This document shows, piece by piece, positions 11,589 through 24,947 of a stretch of DNA of 64,000 bases. The stretch comes from Ciborinia camelliae (lineage: Eukaryota > Ascomycota > Leotiomycetes > Helotiales > Sclerotiniaceae). The stretch lies in the NCBI GenBank assembly GCA_025890175.1, contig JANPYM010000014.1, forward strand, positions 939,052-1,003,051. The letters run 5' to 3'. The position numbers and the translations under genes are program-made. A model generated the notes under the pieces. It made no database searches. It had not been told where the DNA came from and saw only the letters and a list, made by a program, of their open reading frames with translations. Position 1 is the stretch's first letter. Each line of letters starts with the position of its first letter.

Positions 11589-11707
11589 ACATACAACAGT
11601 AGGGATTCGCTGGTGGTCACCCACCCAACTACTAATCTACCGATCTGAAGCTTGTGTATGGCAGAGCGGACGGGATGCCCAATTCTCTTCAGTCTATGGT
11701 CGTATGT
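11589..11707 (-). rRNA. 5S ribosomal RNA
   Basis: The minus strand begins ACATACGACCATAG and ends TGTTGTATGT, so the two ends pair as helix I. The conserved 5S blocks ATCCCGTCCGCTCT, TTAGTAGTTGGGTGGGTGAC and CACCAGCGAATCCCT are present in order, with the internal Pol III control region intact. The length of about 119 nt is typical. A run of seven T follows directly as terminator. A lone 5S gene outside the rDNA array is normal for filamentous ascomycetes, which often disperse 5S genes. Confidence 0.93.
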
Positions 11708-14700
11708 GTCATGGGTAGCCAAGTGTAATAATATATAGGGATATAGTTTGTATGGCTTGCCAATCACTACATAATGTACTTCAACATCGTCAATGCCACA
11801 CTTGTCTTTACATTACAACGCTCAACTTCTCCTCAAAGACTGAACAAGGAGTTTGAATCAAGTCATTAGTTAAAGGTGGTAACATGGGTTTGCTGAGATT
11901 CTCAACTTATCCTCGTGTGACCACTCTTGATGATACACGTAAAGTAAGACTTACTATCGTACTCCTGGGTCTAAAAACAAACAGAGGAGGTTGAACAATC
12001 TTCATTTCTATCTAAACTTGAAGTGGAAAATATTCAGCTCATGACTCCGAGACAAAATCTAACATCGGAATGTAAAAGATTTCTCTCCCTGTCATCGAAG
12101 AACATCGAGATTAATGAATATCCAGATTGAGAGAACTTCTCAATCATCATTACTCAGAAGGCACATTGGCACCAATGTGCCACGAGAACCTAAGCTGAAC
12201 TTCCAACTTTTCAAGAAACGAGTTAAAGTCCCACAGGCATGTAAGCTCAACGTGCATAAAGTTACACCCATCGACAAAGGGATGATTGGTAAATCAAACA
12301 TCAAACGGGATTTATTGCCACGCTCGCTTGAGTATTGGCTGCAGGTAAACGTAAATATACCATCAGGTACAACATCTGAGATGTTCATCTGACAATGACA
12401 ATATGACTGATTTGTGATTCGATAGGGCAGATGAAAGGGTACAATAAAGAGGATGGGGTTGTACCGGATACACAAGGGACATCATCCGTAAGTTTCCGAA
12501 TGTTGAAAGGGTTTAATGGAACAGAACATTGAAACTTGAAAGGACGGTACCGGTATTGTACAGTAGTAGTAACTGGTTGTAGTAACTGATTGTAGTAACT
12601 AATTGTACAGTCTGTACTTGATCAATTTCTTGATGAATTTCTCATGAAGAATGTAGTAATCTTACCTATACTATTAAATAGCTAACAAACTTGGTGAAAG
12701 CCGAGGCAGCTGTCAAACGGACCAGACCAGCTGGCACCTGTGCAATAAATCGGCCCAAGTTCAATATCAATAATGTACAGATCAATCATGGATAATGGAA
12801 GAGAGAGTACCGGTAGTTCAGATGAAAAAATCAAACCAATCATGTCCCTTCTTTTCCGACGATAATTAATGATTTTTCATTAATGTTTAATATTATCCTT
12901 CGGACTTCAATTGTTGATCTCGGCGCAAACATGTCATTTCCAAGGTTGTTATGGGCATTGTCATTGTCATTGTCATCCCAAATCTCGTGCCTCTTGAATT
13001 GGGGGCAAAAACAATCAATATTTGATGCAATCAATCAATATATCTTACTCGGGCACTCCGTCCTTTCGCCACGTACCTAGCTAGGTAATAGCTGGGTAGG
13101 TGCTAGGTAGGCATCAGTAATTGACGAGTGACTTTAAAATATATATCAAGATGAAGATGAAGCTTTGATGAGATGAGAGAGGGAGGTCAGGTAAGGTAAA
13201 GAAAGGTAAAGGTAATAGAAGAACGGACATGAAGATGTTAAAAGTGGTAAGACAGGTAAGATGTGAAAAGGATGGGATTTGATGACGGGTAATTGATCAT
13301 TGATCATTGATCCATTGATGTAACCTTACTGGTACAATCCTGGCCGACCGATAAGAAAAATGTACCCCCACGTGATTGTTATCAGAAGATCCCAATTTCA
13401 AGCCAAGCCAAGCCGAGCCAAGGAGCCCAAAGAACGGTTCAGTGTTGAAACTTGACCCCCTGGTAGGTATCGAAATGCACGGACGACTTTCAAGGTGAGG
13501 TAAAGCGGATGTCGAGGTTGATGTTGGAATCCTGATCATCTTGGGTAAAAGGAGGAATACACCTGCAGTCACCAGTGATACCGGATAATCGAATCAATAT
13601 CAAAATTCTTGCCGGTGTCGGTGTCGGTGTCGATGTCGGTGTTAATGTCGGGCGAGGAGAGGAACATTGGGGGTATGTGGTACCGGTACAGCATAATCCA
13701 TTTCACAGTAACCACCATATGGAAAGAGAAAGACGTAAAGGGTAGGATGATGAGAGTAGGTAGGTACAGCAATAACTACATACGAGTACTATTGAAATAC
13801 CCGTGGACATATGTAATGAAGAAGAGAGCTGAATCGGATATTATATTAGAGACTTAGATATTGACCGAACAACATACCGGTAATGATATCTCTAAGTAAG
13901 GTAAGAACTTGGAAGACAATACCTATAATATTGATTGAACCTTGTTCAACTGAAAGAGATCGAGATTCGAGATTCGATAGGATGTAAATAATAGTAATAC
14001 TCGAGTAGCTGGAGGTACATACTCTTCACATGCAGACTCGGGACTTGTCGTCAATTGGATAGGAGGGAAGGGAAGCTTTAGACTTTCCATATCCACTTCC
14101 GTCATCATACTTCTAACCAGAGGTGGTCTCATAGTCATAGGTAGTCATCTATGAATGTATACGTTGACCAGTGGATGAATGAATATCCAATTCGTATATA
14201 TCTACTGTACGTACTAGATTTGAAGTAAAAGAAGGAAAGGTGTTGAGTGTTGAGGACAAATCTTGATTCCTGCCTCCTGAGACCTGAGGAATTTATATAC
14301 GAGTCTTGACCCATAATACCCATTGTATCTTTGAACATCATGTTGATCTAGAACAATTGACGCGCAATAATTGTCTAGACCAATATGAATATAGTAAGAT
14401 ACCCATATATTTCACTCCTTCACCAATTGATGAATTCGAATATTGAAAAATAAATGGAAATAGATTGATTGAGAGTCAATTTGAGACTCGAGAGTGAGTC
14501 CGCAAGAGAACACATTTCCAAAGTTTTGACGAATAAATACATGGGCAAGAAAGGAAGAAAGGAAGAAGGGAAGAAAGTAAGAGAGAGTAACCAATTATCG
14601 GAGAAGAGTATCAAATACATTGTAAAGTCTGTAATATGAAATATGAAATATAAAATAATAAATAATAAATGTACTGTATAATATAATCATCTACTTCGTA

Positions 14701-15264
14701 CCTAGTAGTTATATTCTATTCTAGTACCCAGGTCGTCCTGATTGAAACATTACATTTTGAGCTAGTACTACTTTCGACTGATGGGATTTTATTGCCAAGA
14801 AAATCCATTTCAAACCTCCTTGACAGAAAAATCTTTCCCAATATCGTAACGTTGACCTTCTCATTGATGTTGACATTGACATTGACATTGAACATTGAAC
14901 ATTGGTTTGCTTTCATTGTACAAATAAAATCAATTTGACAATCATCCAGAAGAAAAAGACGATAAAGGGATATTCGACCAACTCCAATTGAATCAACCAC
15001 ACAAACCAACCCGACCAACCCAAACCTTCAACGTCAAACATCAATCATTCCAATTCAAAGATATTTTAACATCTCAGTCCTCAGTCTCAGATCTAACCCC
15101 CTTCAGAGGATGTCTTGAGAGATCCAATCAATCAAATTTATCCCTCTTGCCTCTTCAACCGAAAATCCCAACCAACCGCCGCAAATTCGCTTCTTCTTTC
15201 TTTTTAGACATTAAGCTAAGGAGGAGGGTTTTAGAAGGAAATTCCATTCCTGTAGTTGGACATC
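11708..15264. other. intergenic with simple repeats and leader of the next gene
   Basis: Several short tandem tracts occur: GGTGTC units near 13613-13650 and TTGACA/AACATTG units near 14870-14900. CTAGGTAGGTA-type short motifs occur near 13075-13110. No protein frame is supported. The last 250 bp are C/T-rich and probably hold the promoter and 5' leader of the gene at 15265. Confidence 0.5.
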
Positions 15265-17148
15265 ATGGATGAAGCTACCGCTCTTGTCGGAGAGCTTTCT
15301 AAAAAGCTTACCGAACTTGATCATAAGGTTGATTTATATCGAAAGGATATGAATAAGGAATATATCAAATACGAAGAAGATTTATTGCGAAATGTTTCTA
15401 AAGATATTTCTAAAGAGGTTTCGATAATGATTGCCGAAGAACTAAAGAATTACAAGGCTCTTTATCCATTCGCCTCCTCTAACTCTAACCTTGACTCATG
15501 CGCCATGGACATCGGCATAGGCATACCAGGCAACAACAGTCATAGCAACAGCAACACAATCATAAGCACACATGCAAATTCAATTGCAAATTCAACTCCA
15601 ATTACAAACGGAGTTCCCAAGACGATGGAGTCACAATTAGGTATCGGTACCAGTACCTCGATGCCAACACCAACAATTCTCATTCCTAATCATACGAAAG
15701 AAGAAGAAAGTGAAGAACGTCCAAGAAGTCCACATGCGCGAGAGAAGGAATTTACTGGACTCTTTACACCAAGTTATCTGCCATTGTTAGATTCCAACAA
15801 TCGATACGAGCGAATGTCGAATTCGAATATTGAAGTTGATAATATGTCAAAGGTTACAGAAATGGATACGTCGTCGCATGTGGATGCAAGTACAGATACT
15901 AGATCTTTAAATCCTTCTCCAGATCCTCGAAGTCCTTCGATACCCAAACGAAAAAATACAGATGAGTTATCGATCGCATCCAACAGTAGTAGTGATGGAC
16001 CTCGTCGTCGAAGTGCTCTACGGAGAACATCAAGCAGTTCTAAAAATACAAGTCCTCGAAGAGTTCGATTTGATGTCGAGGGGGAGGAGGTTTTACCAAC
16101 AGTATCACCCAAAGAGTTGGAGCCAACCCTTCCGCCTTCCTTCTCAGACGACTCAGATGATGAGGCTGGTTGTGAGATGGTCGAAGATATTGATGCGCCG
16201 CCACCAAAAAGAATATCTTCTTCACAAGCATTACGAGCTTTATCGAGGGGTCCTCCAGAGGATGACGGAACACAATGGACCACCGTAGTTGCTCCGCCAG
16301 ATGGATCGGCCTCAGTTGATACTTTGACAAACGACGATTCTAAGCCGAGTGTCACCATACCTCAAGACGAAAATATCACACCAATTTCCATACAAACCAA
16401 AATGCCCCAGCTCGAGCCTCAAGCTCAAGTAAAGCATGTAGAGGCTGTACTGGAGGATGATACAGATGCTCTATCGGAGGATGATATGTTGGATATGCCA
16501 CCTTTACGACAAATGAGAAGTCAGAATAAACAATCTGCGACCATTCTATCTCCGAGAAAGAATGAGAATCAAGAGCCGGCAACTTCTCCTTTGATGAAAT
16601 CACCAAGTAAACCACTTACACTCGAGACATTGGAATCTAGAGAGGGCGATGAGAAGTCCAACTTGACCTTCCATGACGATGGACAAGAAGATTTGTTTTC
16701 CTTCGACGAGAACCCAGATCGCGGAACCCGTCCTCAAGACGAAGAAGACGATTCGGATATAGAAGCTCCTACTTCGCCCAGTATTGAAGAAAGCCTTGAT
16801 AACCTCGACCTTTCTAAATCTCCTTCTCGTCCGATTCCTAATAGTTTCAGTAAAAATAAAGCAACAACAGCACCAACCCCGTCGCATGGAGTTGTTGGTT
16901 CTTATAAAGGTCGTCCATTCAGTATGTCTGTTGTCAATGATGAAGTTCATGCTACTGCAGCATCAATGGGGGCTATGAATTCATTTGTTGGAAGTGTCAA
17001 TGGTCGCAGTGGACTTGACGCAAGTGACATCTTAAGCTTTAGAGCAAGTGTAGGGGTGGGTAGTTTTTCCGGAACACCAAAGAGCATGAGTGAAAGGATG
17101 TTGATGGATGATTTGATTGAAGCCGAGGGGGAAAATCAAAGGAATTGA
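15265..17148 (+). CDS. hypothetical serine-rich protein with N-terminal helix and RVRF motif
   Basis: A single uninterrupted frame of 627 aa from the ATG at 15265. The N-terminal 65 residues are charged and leucine-spaced (probable coiled coil, from MDEATALVGELSKKL onward). The rest is low-complexity, rich in Ser, Pro, Asp, Glu and Asn, and probably disordered. It has acidic patches and many SP sites (for example TSPRRVRF and LSPRK). RVRF at about residues 266-269 fits the RVxF docking pattern for protein phosphatase 1, but such short motifs arise by chance. The C-terminal 100 residues (from about KGRPFSMSVVNDEV) look more ordered. I do not recognise the family. Length and codon pattern make it a real gene. 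A spliced 5' leader is possible because a TTTCTTTTTAG acceptor-like string precedes the ATG. Confidence 0.85.
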   Translation: MDEATALVGELSKKLTELDHKVDLYRKDMNKEYIKYEEDLLRNVSKDISKEVSIMIAEELKNYKALYPFASSNSNLDSCAMDIGIGIPGNNSHSNSNTIISTHANSIANSTPITNGVPKTMESQLGIGTSTSMPTPTILIPNHTKEEESEERPRSPHAREKEFTGLFTPSYLPLLDSNNRYERMSNSNIEVDNMSKVTEMDTSSHVDASTDTRSLNPSPDPRSPSIPKRKNTDELSIASNSSSDGPRRRSALRRTSSSSKNTSPRRVRFDVEGEEVLPTVSPKELEPTLPPSFSDDSDDEAGCEMVEDIDAPPPKRISSSQALRALSRGPPEDDGTQWTTVVAPPDGSASVDTLTNDDSKPSVTIPQDENITPISIQTKMPQLEPQAQVKHVEAVLEDDTDALSEDDMLDMPPLRQMRSQNKQSATILSPRKNENQEPATSPLMKSPSKPLTLETLESREGDEKSNLTFHDDGQEDLFSFDENPDRGTRPQDEEDDSDIEAPTSPSIEESLDNLDLSKSPSRPIPNSFSKNKATTAPTPSHGVVGSYKGRPFSMSVVNDEVHATAASMGAMNSFVGSVNGRSGLDASDILSFRASVGVGSFSGTPKSMSERMLMDDLIEAEGENQRN

Positions 17149-19951
17149 GATCTTAGGATCTAACATTTAAGGATTTCATGAACTTGAATCGTGATTTCGG
17201 AGGCAAGATGCATACTCGAACTTGAGACGAACTTGAGACGAACATGCAGGTTGGGAGAGAGGGAATCATGGTGTGTATTTATGTGTATACTCTTTACATT
17301 TGCATAATTTTGGCGTTTTACGAATCATCTATTTTCTACGTCATCAGAATATGACGGACGGACGAGGGATCAGATGATCATTGGCATGGGATATTGGGCG
17401 GCACATTTTTTTGCGCTCTCAGTCGGTTCAATTCGGCTACACGATCCGTGAGCGGGCGAGTTGTATCATGAAGCATAGGGCGGGTATATTCTGCGCATTG
17501 AAATTGTTGGAGAGATGGTTGGGCATCGAGAAGATTGGAGAGGAATGGTTGGAATGAAATGCGCACTGGATGGCCAATGGATTGTATATGATTGCATTTG
17601 CTAGGTGGGTATTTAACTTACCTACTTACTTACATAACGCAGGTACATACAATACATACCTAGGTAGGCATACTCGTCCTCAAATCACTAAATTGTTATC
17701 CCTCACCTAGGTACGTGGTGCAACTTGTGCATTGTAATTTTCAATTGTGATGTCTGTGTTAGTATCAGTCAACTTGTCTGGTATGTATCATTGTATAGGT
17801 ACGTACTCAGTAAAGTAATGCGGGGTAATTACTTTATGTCTTATTTTTATCCTTGCACTTGCATATATCCAAATGTGACCCCTCCGCTTCTAGAACAGCT
17901 AATTGATCAAATCAAATCAAATCAATGTATCGATCAATAATGTATATAGGTACCGGCAGATATGATTGGGATGGAGGGATGGAGGGATGGATGGAAGGAT
18001 ATATGAGATTATTTGGTGGAGGTGGTATGAGGTGAGTGGTATGGGATGGTATGAGGTGGGTGGTATATGGGATGTTATGAGGTGGTATTACTGATACGAG
18101 GGGACATTGGACTGGGGAATGAAGTGCCGATTCTTGTAGCGGGTTCGGAAGATAGGAGGATCCGGATCCGGCGAGGGGTTGGGGTTGGGGTTTGAATCAC
18201 CGGGGAGGGGCGATGGGTTGATGGGTTGATGGGTTAAAGGGTGTATGAGATTTTTAAGATGGATGGATGGATGGTTACTGATTTGGTATGATATGATTGG
18301 TATGTATGTATGTAGACCGTGGTGTAGTTCCCCTTTTGGAAAAGTATCGATATCGATTCGATCCGATGAGAAATTTTGATGAATGGATTGGGAAAGTTGA
18401 ATCGTGGGATGGAAGGGAAAGGGGGGAGAAGGAAAGAATGTTTCACGTCAAATGAGTGATGGTTCGTTCGTTTGTTATTTCTTGGACTTGGTGTTTTGGA
18501 CATTGGATATTGGATATTGTACTACGAAAACTTCGTGATGGAATGAGCTGCTATGAGTTGAGATGAGATGAAATGACTCATTATGTCAAATTTGGTACTG
18601 CATTAGAAATCTTAATGTATACATGCATGCATGGAAGGACGGAGGGAAGGAAGGAAGAGTGCGTTATTGTGGAAGTGGATACATACAATTGCATGTTTGT
18701 GTACGTAGATGTTCATGTCAGTGTCACTTGACAAATGTAGTTCTAGATTTTTGGTTTGGCCCGAGGGGGAAAGAGAGGATCACTACCTACCCAGTAGGTT
18801 TCTTTCCTGTTTGCATTTGTAATGTTTCCATTTGTACTTGATCAAAGTCATAATAGTTTAGACACATCTGATGTAAATTACTTACAATTCCATAATCATC
18901 ATAAGAACAAAATAGGAAAGTATTCTGCATGGAAGTCGCATGGAAGTCGCATGCCGGTATTGTTTCTTTCCTTGGAGTCAAATGTGTTTGCATAACTTTG
19001 TATAATTTCTTGTATAACCTCAACTCAAATGTTGATATCAAATCATATCATATTTTATTTTTACCCGTAGGATACAATTAAAGCATCATATTACTAGTAG
19101 GTATACAAAGCTTGCGAGAATGCGAACCCCAACCAATCACAAGTGCATGGTTCCGAGCTCCCTCGTTCTCGTGTCTGTTTGTGTATGGTATGGTAAGGAG
19201 GTACTGTACCTAGTGGAGGTATCAAACGTTTCACCCTCGGTTCGAGAACTTTCCCCGGTACAAGTCCTCATGCCATTTCTTCCACAAGCAGAATTGAATA
19301 CGGTTAGGTACCTAGGAGTAGGCGTCTGCTTAATAAAGTTCCTTGCAGTACCGTACCTTCACCACATGCACGCATGGCATCTTGGTTGCACACTTGCATG
19401 AGATAATGCCGGGTAGCTTAGATGCCGAGCGAATAGCAATGGGAGAGTGGCCGTTTAAACACGTCCAATCTGCAAGACCTGCACAAAATACCCGAAGTTA
19501 TGAATAACCTTACCCTGACGATCGAAACTTCTTCGCCAGTGTTCCTCGCCCATCCAATCATACCACTGATTGGAAAATTAGGGCCTTTAATTCGAAGATA
19601 GATAGGTCAGAAGTTTGAAAAGAGAGATGGTGGGAGGGAGGGTCTGGAACGGATGTGCTTGTTTCCGCCCAGGTGAATAATGAACAGGCAGCTAGGAGAT
19701 TATGTGTGAGATCAGGTTGTATTGGGTTGACTGGCTTGATGGGGTGATTTGCCAATGATTGGTAGTTGGGTGGGTTCTTCTGATCAAAGTTTATATTTTG
19801 TTTCTAGTAGCCTGGAATGTTGAAGCTAAATATATGAACACCCTCCACCTACTGTTGGATACATATACACCTCCGTCTACATTGATTCAAGTAATTCTTC
19901 TTCTTTCTTTTCGAGCAAAGTTCAGAGTCGTGCTACACAATCTTCTTCAAG
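17149..19951. other. intergenic with simple repeats, no gene recognised
   Basis: Tandem GGGATGGA, GGTATGAG and GATGGGTT units lie between about 17955 and 18290. ACCTAGGTAGGTA-type motifs lie near 17630-17720. The last 150 bp are pyrimidine-rich and upstream of the P450 start. No coding frame is supported. Confidence 0.6.
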
Positions 19952-21827
19952 ATGTCGCCAAAACTCCTCGACCAAAGCAAAGACATGTCCATTCTCTTCC
20001 TCGGTGCTTCAGCATTCATCCTCCTCACCTATGTAATCCGAACTTTACTTGCTAGACCACCAAAGTTGGACTTTCCAATCGTGGGCAGTCCTAATGATGC
20101 CGATTTTAGAGCCGCATTAATTGAAGGATCTGCCAAAGTAAGAACCACTCCATCAAACCATGACCGTCCCCCTTCTCTTCTAGCATACAAACTTACAACA
20201 AACAGTACCCAACCACCCCTTTCATCCTTCCCACCAATCCCCCAGTGATCATCCTCCCCCTCATCACTCACGACGAAGTCCGCAATCTCCCCGAAACCAA
20301 CGTATCTTTCGCCCAAGAAGTAACCCGCATGTTCCACGGAAAATACACCGGCATCGGTAACGACTCCCCTGCCATCATCCAAACCGTCAAGATGGATTTG
20401 ACACGCCATGTAGCATCTACTGTCGATGCTCTCCAAGACGAAATGCGCTATGCATTAGATAAAGAATTCGGCACGTGCGAAAATTGGACCCGAGTAATTT
20501 TGTATGAGAAATTACTCAAAGTGGTGGCATTATTGAGCGGGAGAATCTTTGTAGGGAGACCTCTGAGTAGAAGTGAAGAATGGATTGAGAGTAGTATTAG
20601 ATATACCTTGGATTGTGTGCAAGCCAAGGACAGTGTGGTTAAATACCCGGCGTGGGTGAGATATTTTGCGGCGCCGTTTTTGCCGGAGATTAGGAGGTTG
20701 AAGGAACACAAGAATGAGGCGGCAGAGTTGTTGAGACCGGTTATTGAGGGGTGTATTCGAAGATTTAAAGAGGGTAAGGGGGTTGGTGGTGAAAAAGGTG
20801 ATAAATTTGATGATGATCAGGGGACATTTGTGAGTTGGGTCATGAAATGGACTGATGAGAAAAATAAGGAAAATCCCTATGTTTTAGCGGAAAATCAGTT
20901 GAATTGTAAGGTTTTTTTTTTGCTTCTGTCATAAACCTCTCATATTCACACTTCATTATCCGAATTCTCGGCTCTAATAACTGAGTGAAAACCACAGTGT
21001 CATTCGCAGCAATTCATACAACAACTATGGCAACCTCTCACTTGTTATTTGATCTTGCCTCTCACCCGGAATATATTGCGCCTCTACGCGAAGAAATCGA
21101 ACAGGTGGTTGCAGAAGATGGGTATGAAGTTGATGGAAGCGGGATGAAGAATTTAAAGAAACATTCCTTCCCAAAATTGAAGAAATTGGATAGTTTCTTA
21201 AAGGAAAGTCAGAGGTTTAACCCTTCGGGTTTAAGTAAGTCTATCTTCTGCGTTCTTCTCTTCACTTCCAGGCCATCAAGCATGTGAAAGTCTGAGAGAA
21301 TAAGGAACAATATAGATGTATATCTAGGTAATTACTAACAAACCTCAGTCTCAAACCTCCGCATAACAACATCCCCCATCCGCCTCTCCACCGGCCATAC
21401 TATCCCAGCCGGCGTCCGCATCGCGTACAACGGCCATCTAATCAACACATCCGGGCCCAACCTCTCTTCCCTCTCTCAACCCCCCTCCAGTATCCCCTCA
21501 CTCGATCCTCCTAGTATCTTCTCCCCATTCCGCTACTCTTCACTCCGCACGACCCCCGGCAACGAAAGCAAATACCAATTCGTAACGACGAGTAAAGAAA
21601 GTATGAATTTCGGACACGGAAACCATGCGTGTCCCGGCCGCTTTTTTGCTGGCGTGGAGATTAAAACGGTCATGGTGGAGTTGTTGAAGGGGTGGGATGT
21701 TAGGTTGGTGGGGGATGGAGAGGGGGTGGAACAGAGGGGGGGTGAGAGACCGGCAAATGGTTTTTGGAGTGTTACGGTTAGTCCGAATTCGAAGGCGGAG
21801 GTAGAGTTTAGGAGGAGAAAGGTTTAA
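19952..21827 (+). CDS. cytochrome P450 monooxygenase, kaurene-oxidase-like
   Basis: Four exons: 19952-20137, 20206-20905, 20998-21234 and 21349-21827. They join in phase to about 533 aa. An N-terminal membrane anchor (SILFLGASAFILLTYVI) suggests ER attachment. Other marks are the DEVRNLPE element, an I-helix AAIHTTT at about residue 300, the ExxR motif ESQR near 366, and the heme-thiolate loop FGHGNHACPG near 461-470. The overall pattern resembles the CYP68/CYP503 type of fungal P450 that includes ent-kaurene oxidase. The substrate cannot be read from sequence. Intron 1 ends at 20205, which restores KYPTTPFIL across the junction; reading through it loses frame. The gene is convergent with the P450 at 22096, with 268 bp between the stops. 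Confidence 0.9.
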
Positions 21828-22095
21828 GGGTGTCGGGATGTCTGGATGGCAAATGGGTAATGGAATCGAATGGGGTGGAAAGTGGTAAGTGAAGTGATGT
21901 ATTCTTAAAATATAGGATTTCGTTTCTTTTGTATCTCCGCAGTGATGAATGTTTATAACAAGTCAAGCCTATCTATCAACATATTGAGATGAAAATATGC
22001 TCACTTTTTAGTGTTTTCTTGCAATGATTCATTTCGACACTAATAACATATTAAAATATAAGCCCCCTTCCCTCCAAGTAACCCATTCATCACCC

Positions 22096-23770
22096 CTACC
22101 CAACCAAAGCCCTCACCCCCCTCCCACTACTCATCGGCACAAAATAATCACTTGTACATTCCACGTCGCCTACATCCGTATCATGCAACTTGAACTCCAA
22201 GCCCCCAATAACTCCCTTAACACACAAATATAATTCCGCCCATGCCAAATTGATTCCTAAGCATTGGCGCGATCCTTTACTGAAACTGACGATGTATTTG
22301 GATAGAGATTGGTTTTCGAGGAAGCGGGTAGGGGAGAAGGTGGTTGGGGAGGGGAAGATACGTGGGTCAAGGTGTTGGAGGAAGGAGGACATTGATACTG
22401 GGGTCTGTGGGGGATTTAGAATGGTTGGATTAATTATTGGGAGGGTGAGGAAGGAGAAAAAAAAAGGATGGAGGGGAGTTGGAAAGGAAGAACATACACC
22501 AGGAGGAATTTCCCAGTCATGAAATTTCAAAACCTGATCGGGAGATATCCTTTGCAAATGGGACACAACTCCAAAACTTAATCTCAATCCCTCTTGGATC
22601 ACTGCCGTCAAATAAGGTAACTGTTCCAATTCCTTCAGCCCACTTTTCCCCTCCATTTCAGCAACAAGTTTTGATAAAATATCAGGGTTAGCGAGGGCAT
22701 GGTATGTAATAACAGATAATGTCCAAGCTGTAGTTTCCGTACCGGCTCCTATAAGTGTTTGTCCTTCTTGCCAAAGTCGATCTATAGATTTCTCATTTGC
22801 GGGGAGGTCGCTAGAGAGTATTTCGTGAAAAATTGTTGGGTTGGATGAGCGTTCGTGGTCGGTGTTTTTTCCATTGATGATGGCGCCGATTTGATCTTTT
22901 ATTCCCTAGCAATTCTGTATCAATTCTATTCAACGCTAAATGACAAACAAGTAGCATACTAACCATTTGAAACTCCACAACACTGACAAATTTTGGGTCA
23001 AGAAACTTGATAGCCCATATCGGCATATTCTGCAGTAGCGGCAATATCCAAGTGAAGACCTTTGTAACATGCGATATTTTGGCACTATTCTGAATTGCCT
23101 CATGAAGATCAGTATAAAAATCTTGAGAATTCTCAATATAATTATCAGATTTCCCCAATGCATATTCCGAAATGACATCATTAGTAAAACACGAAAATGC
23201 CAACGAGAGATTGATTGGTTTCTTAGTATCCCTATATGAACAAAGATGAAAGACCAGTGAATCTACATGTCTCTGGATCATGGGTTCGAGACGAAGAACA
23301 CTGGCTTTGGAAAAATAACGGTTCATTACTCCTCGACGGAGACGATGATGATCGTGAGATACAGTGCCAATCATTGATTCGGAGCTACCAAATTGTCTGG
23401 TGCTGTAGAAGTATTTATCGCGTTTTTTTCCACCGGCGACGTATAATTCATCATAGTAGTCTGGATCATTGATATGGAGTTCCCAGGGATTAATACGGAT
23501 TATTGGTCCTAGTTGAAAAGAGTCAAGAATTTGTAAGGCAGTGGGCACAGATAGGAAGAGGGGCTAACCATATTTCTCATGCAACCTTCTAATCTTGAAG
23601 GTGTATTGTCCTCCCAATATAATTTCATGATATATTTCATATAGCATGGAAATAGCAGCCAACTTTGGTCCAGGAAATTTGGCAATTGGACTGAAGTAAA
23701 GACGCCATATTATCCCATAAAAAGTGTAGGAAAATATAGTGACAACGATTGAAACTAATATTGAGTCCAT
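22096..23770 (-). CDS. cytochrome P450, trichodiene-oxygenase (TRI4)-like family
   Basis: Four exons on the minus strand: 23770-23569, 23508-22964, 22905-22498 and 22404-22096, giving 487 aa. An N-terminal hydrophobic anchor is followed by [15 protein letters not shown], the hallmark N-terminal block of this large fungal P450 group. The I-helix is AGTETT near 298, ExxR is EGLR near 353, and the heme loop is FSKGSRQCLG near 428-437 with its cysteine ligand. Donors are GTTAGC, GTTAGT and GTATGT. The 58-nt second intron sits at the same place as the MITE-bearing intron in the P450 at 42359. It looks intact and functional. The substrate is unknown; relatives act on sesquiterpenoids and other secondary metabolites. 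Confidence 0.9.
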
Positions 23771-24947
23771 GGTATTCGAGAATTGCTCTCTCGACTATAT
23801 ATGAATGCTTAGCTGTACCATACAAAAAAGAGATGGTGAGGCAATGAATATAAGAACAAGTAGATAGGAATTTGACAGCAGATCCCCAATTTTTTATCCA
23901 CTGGGGAAATGGAGAAATCCGAGCAACCTCATGCAGGGCGGCGATATCTTCAACTAATCAATTCATCCAATGCAATTGGATAATTCTGAATCTCCTTGCA
24001 TATCCATGGGTACGAGTAAGGATGGGATGGTCCATGTATTTAGAGAAGGGCAAAGCTCCGCATAAGGTTGCATTGGCCGCTTGACTGGCTTCACAGCTAC
24101 CCTCAGCTACCAGCCCTTGTGTAATTTTTGACTTGTCCAATACTGTGGCGATTTTCTCGGGGCTGAGATATAACAAGTAAAGGTAGAATTGTCGGGTGGT
24201 GAGAAGGTGATCGGCAATTGAGCAAACAAATGACTATAGGGATTTGGTGTGGAAAGTTCCGAATGCTGCAGTATTATCCGTTTCCGTACTACAGGTATCA
24301 CAACAACGGTTCATGCCGTCTGACTTTTCCAATCCAATGGGAAAAGACCAAAAGCTAAACGCATCCGCAGGAAAATGCACGGTTGTCCATGTTCCAGTCA
24401 ATAAAACAGTATAAAAGTCCCCAGCGTAAAGTATGCTTAAAGCGAATCCAAAATTCTACCATCTTAGGTTACACACTTGCATGGTCTACCTAGGTAGGTA
24501 TGCATGAGTAGCCAGCCCATAACCGCTTATCGGGTACTACCATACGGGAGGAGCCAGTGAATGACAGAATACCGGTATCAGGGCCTTTCAAAGGAGCGGA
24601 ACTATACGGTCTAGTCTGGCTTTTCTTGAGACGATGGTAAACATCCCATCTAAGTCCCAAACAATAAAGATAACATTGTCGGAAGGAAGTCCTAATGAAC
24701 CTCCCCACAGCTGCAGGATGATTGTTTAGTCCTTGATCGATCATGTTTCGATAGGTGTCTTTTCATTCTATAACTACCTCAAGTAACATGCCAAACTTAT
24801 CCTGTGCAATGCAATGCCATTCGATCTTCTGAACCAAAATGGGTATGAAAAACCCCCTTCCCCCGGCCCAGTTGAACCACATGCGTGTCCTACCAACGTA
24901 TTTATGCAGTGTAATGACTTTCCCGCACCAAGCAGTCATATACAAAC
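23771..24947. other. intergenic, upstream of P450 and downstream of RNase T2
   Basis: Short ORFs only. A CTACCTAGGTAGGTATG motif lies near 24485-24503. The P450 promoter must lie in the first few hundred bases. No other feature recognised. Confidence 0.6.

Noticed and set aside
12114..12475. 92- and 111-codon open frames on opposite strands
   Set aside because: They overlap almost completely. No domain, signal peptide or intron structure favours either.
15774..16358. 194-codon minus-strand frame
   Set aside because: Antisense shadow of the 627-aa protein. Serine-rich composition mirrors the coding strand.
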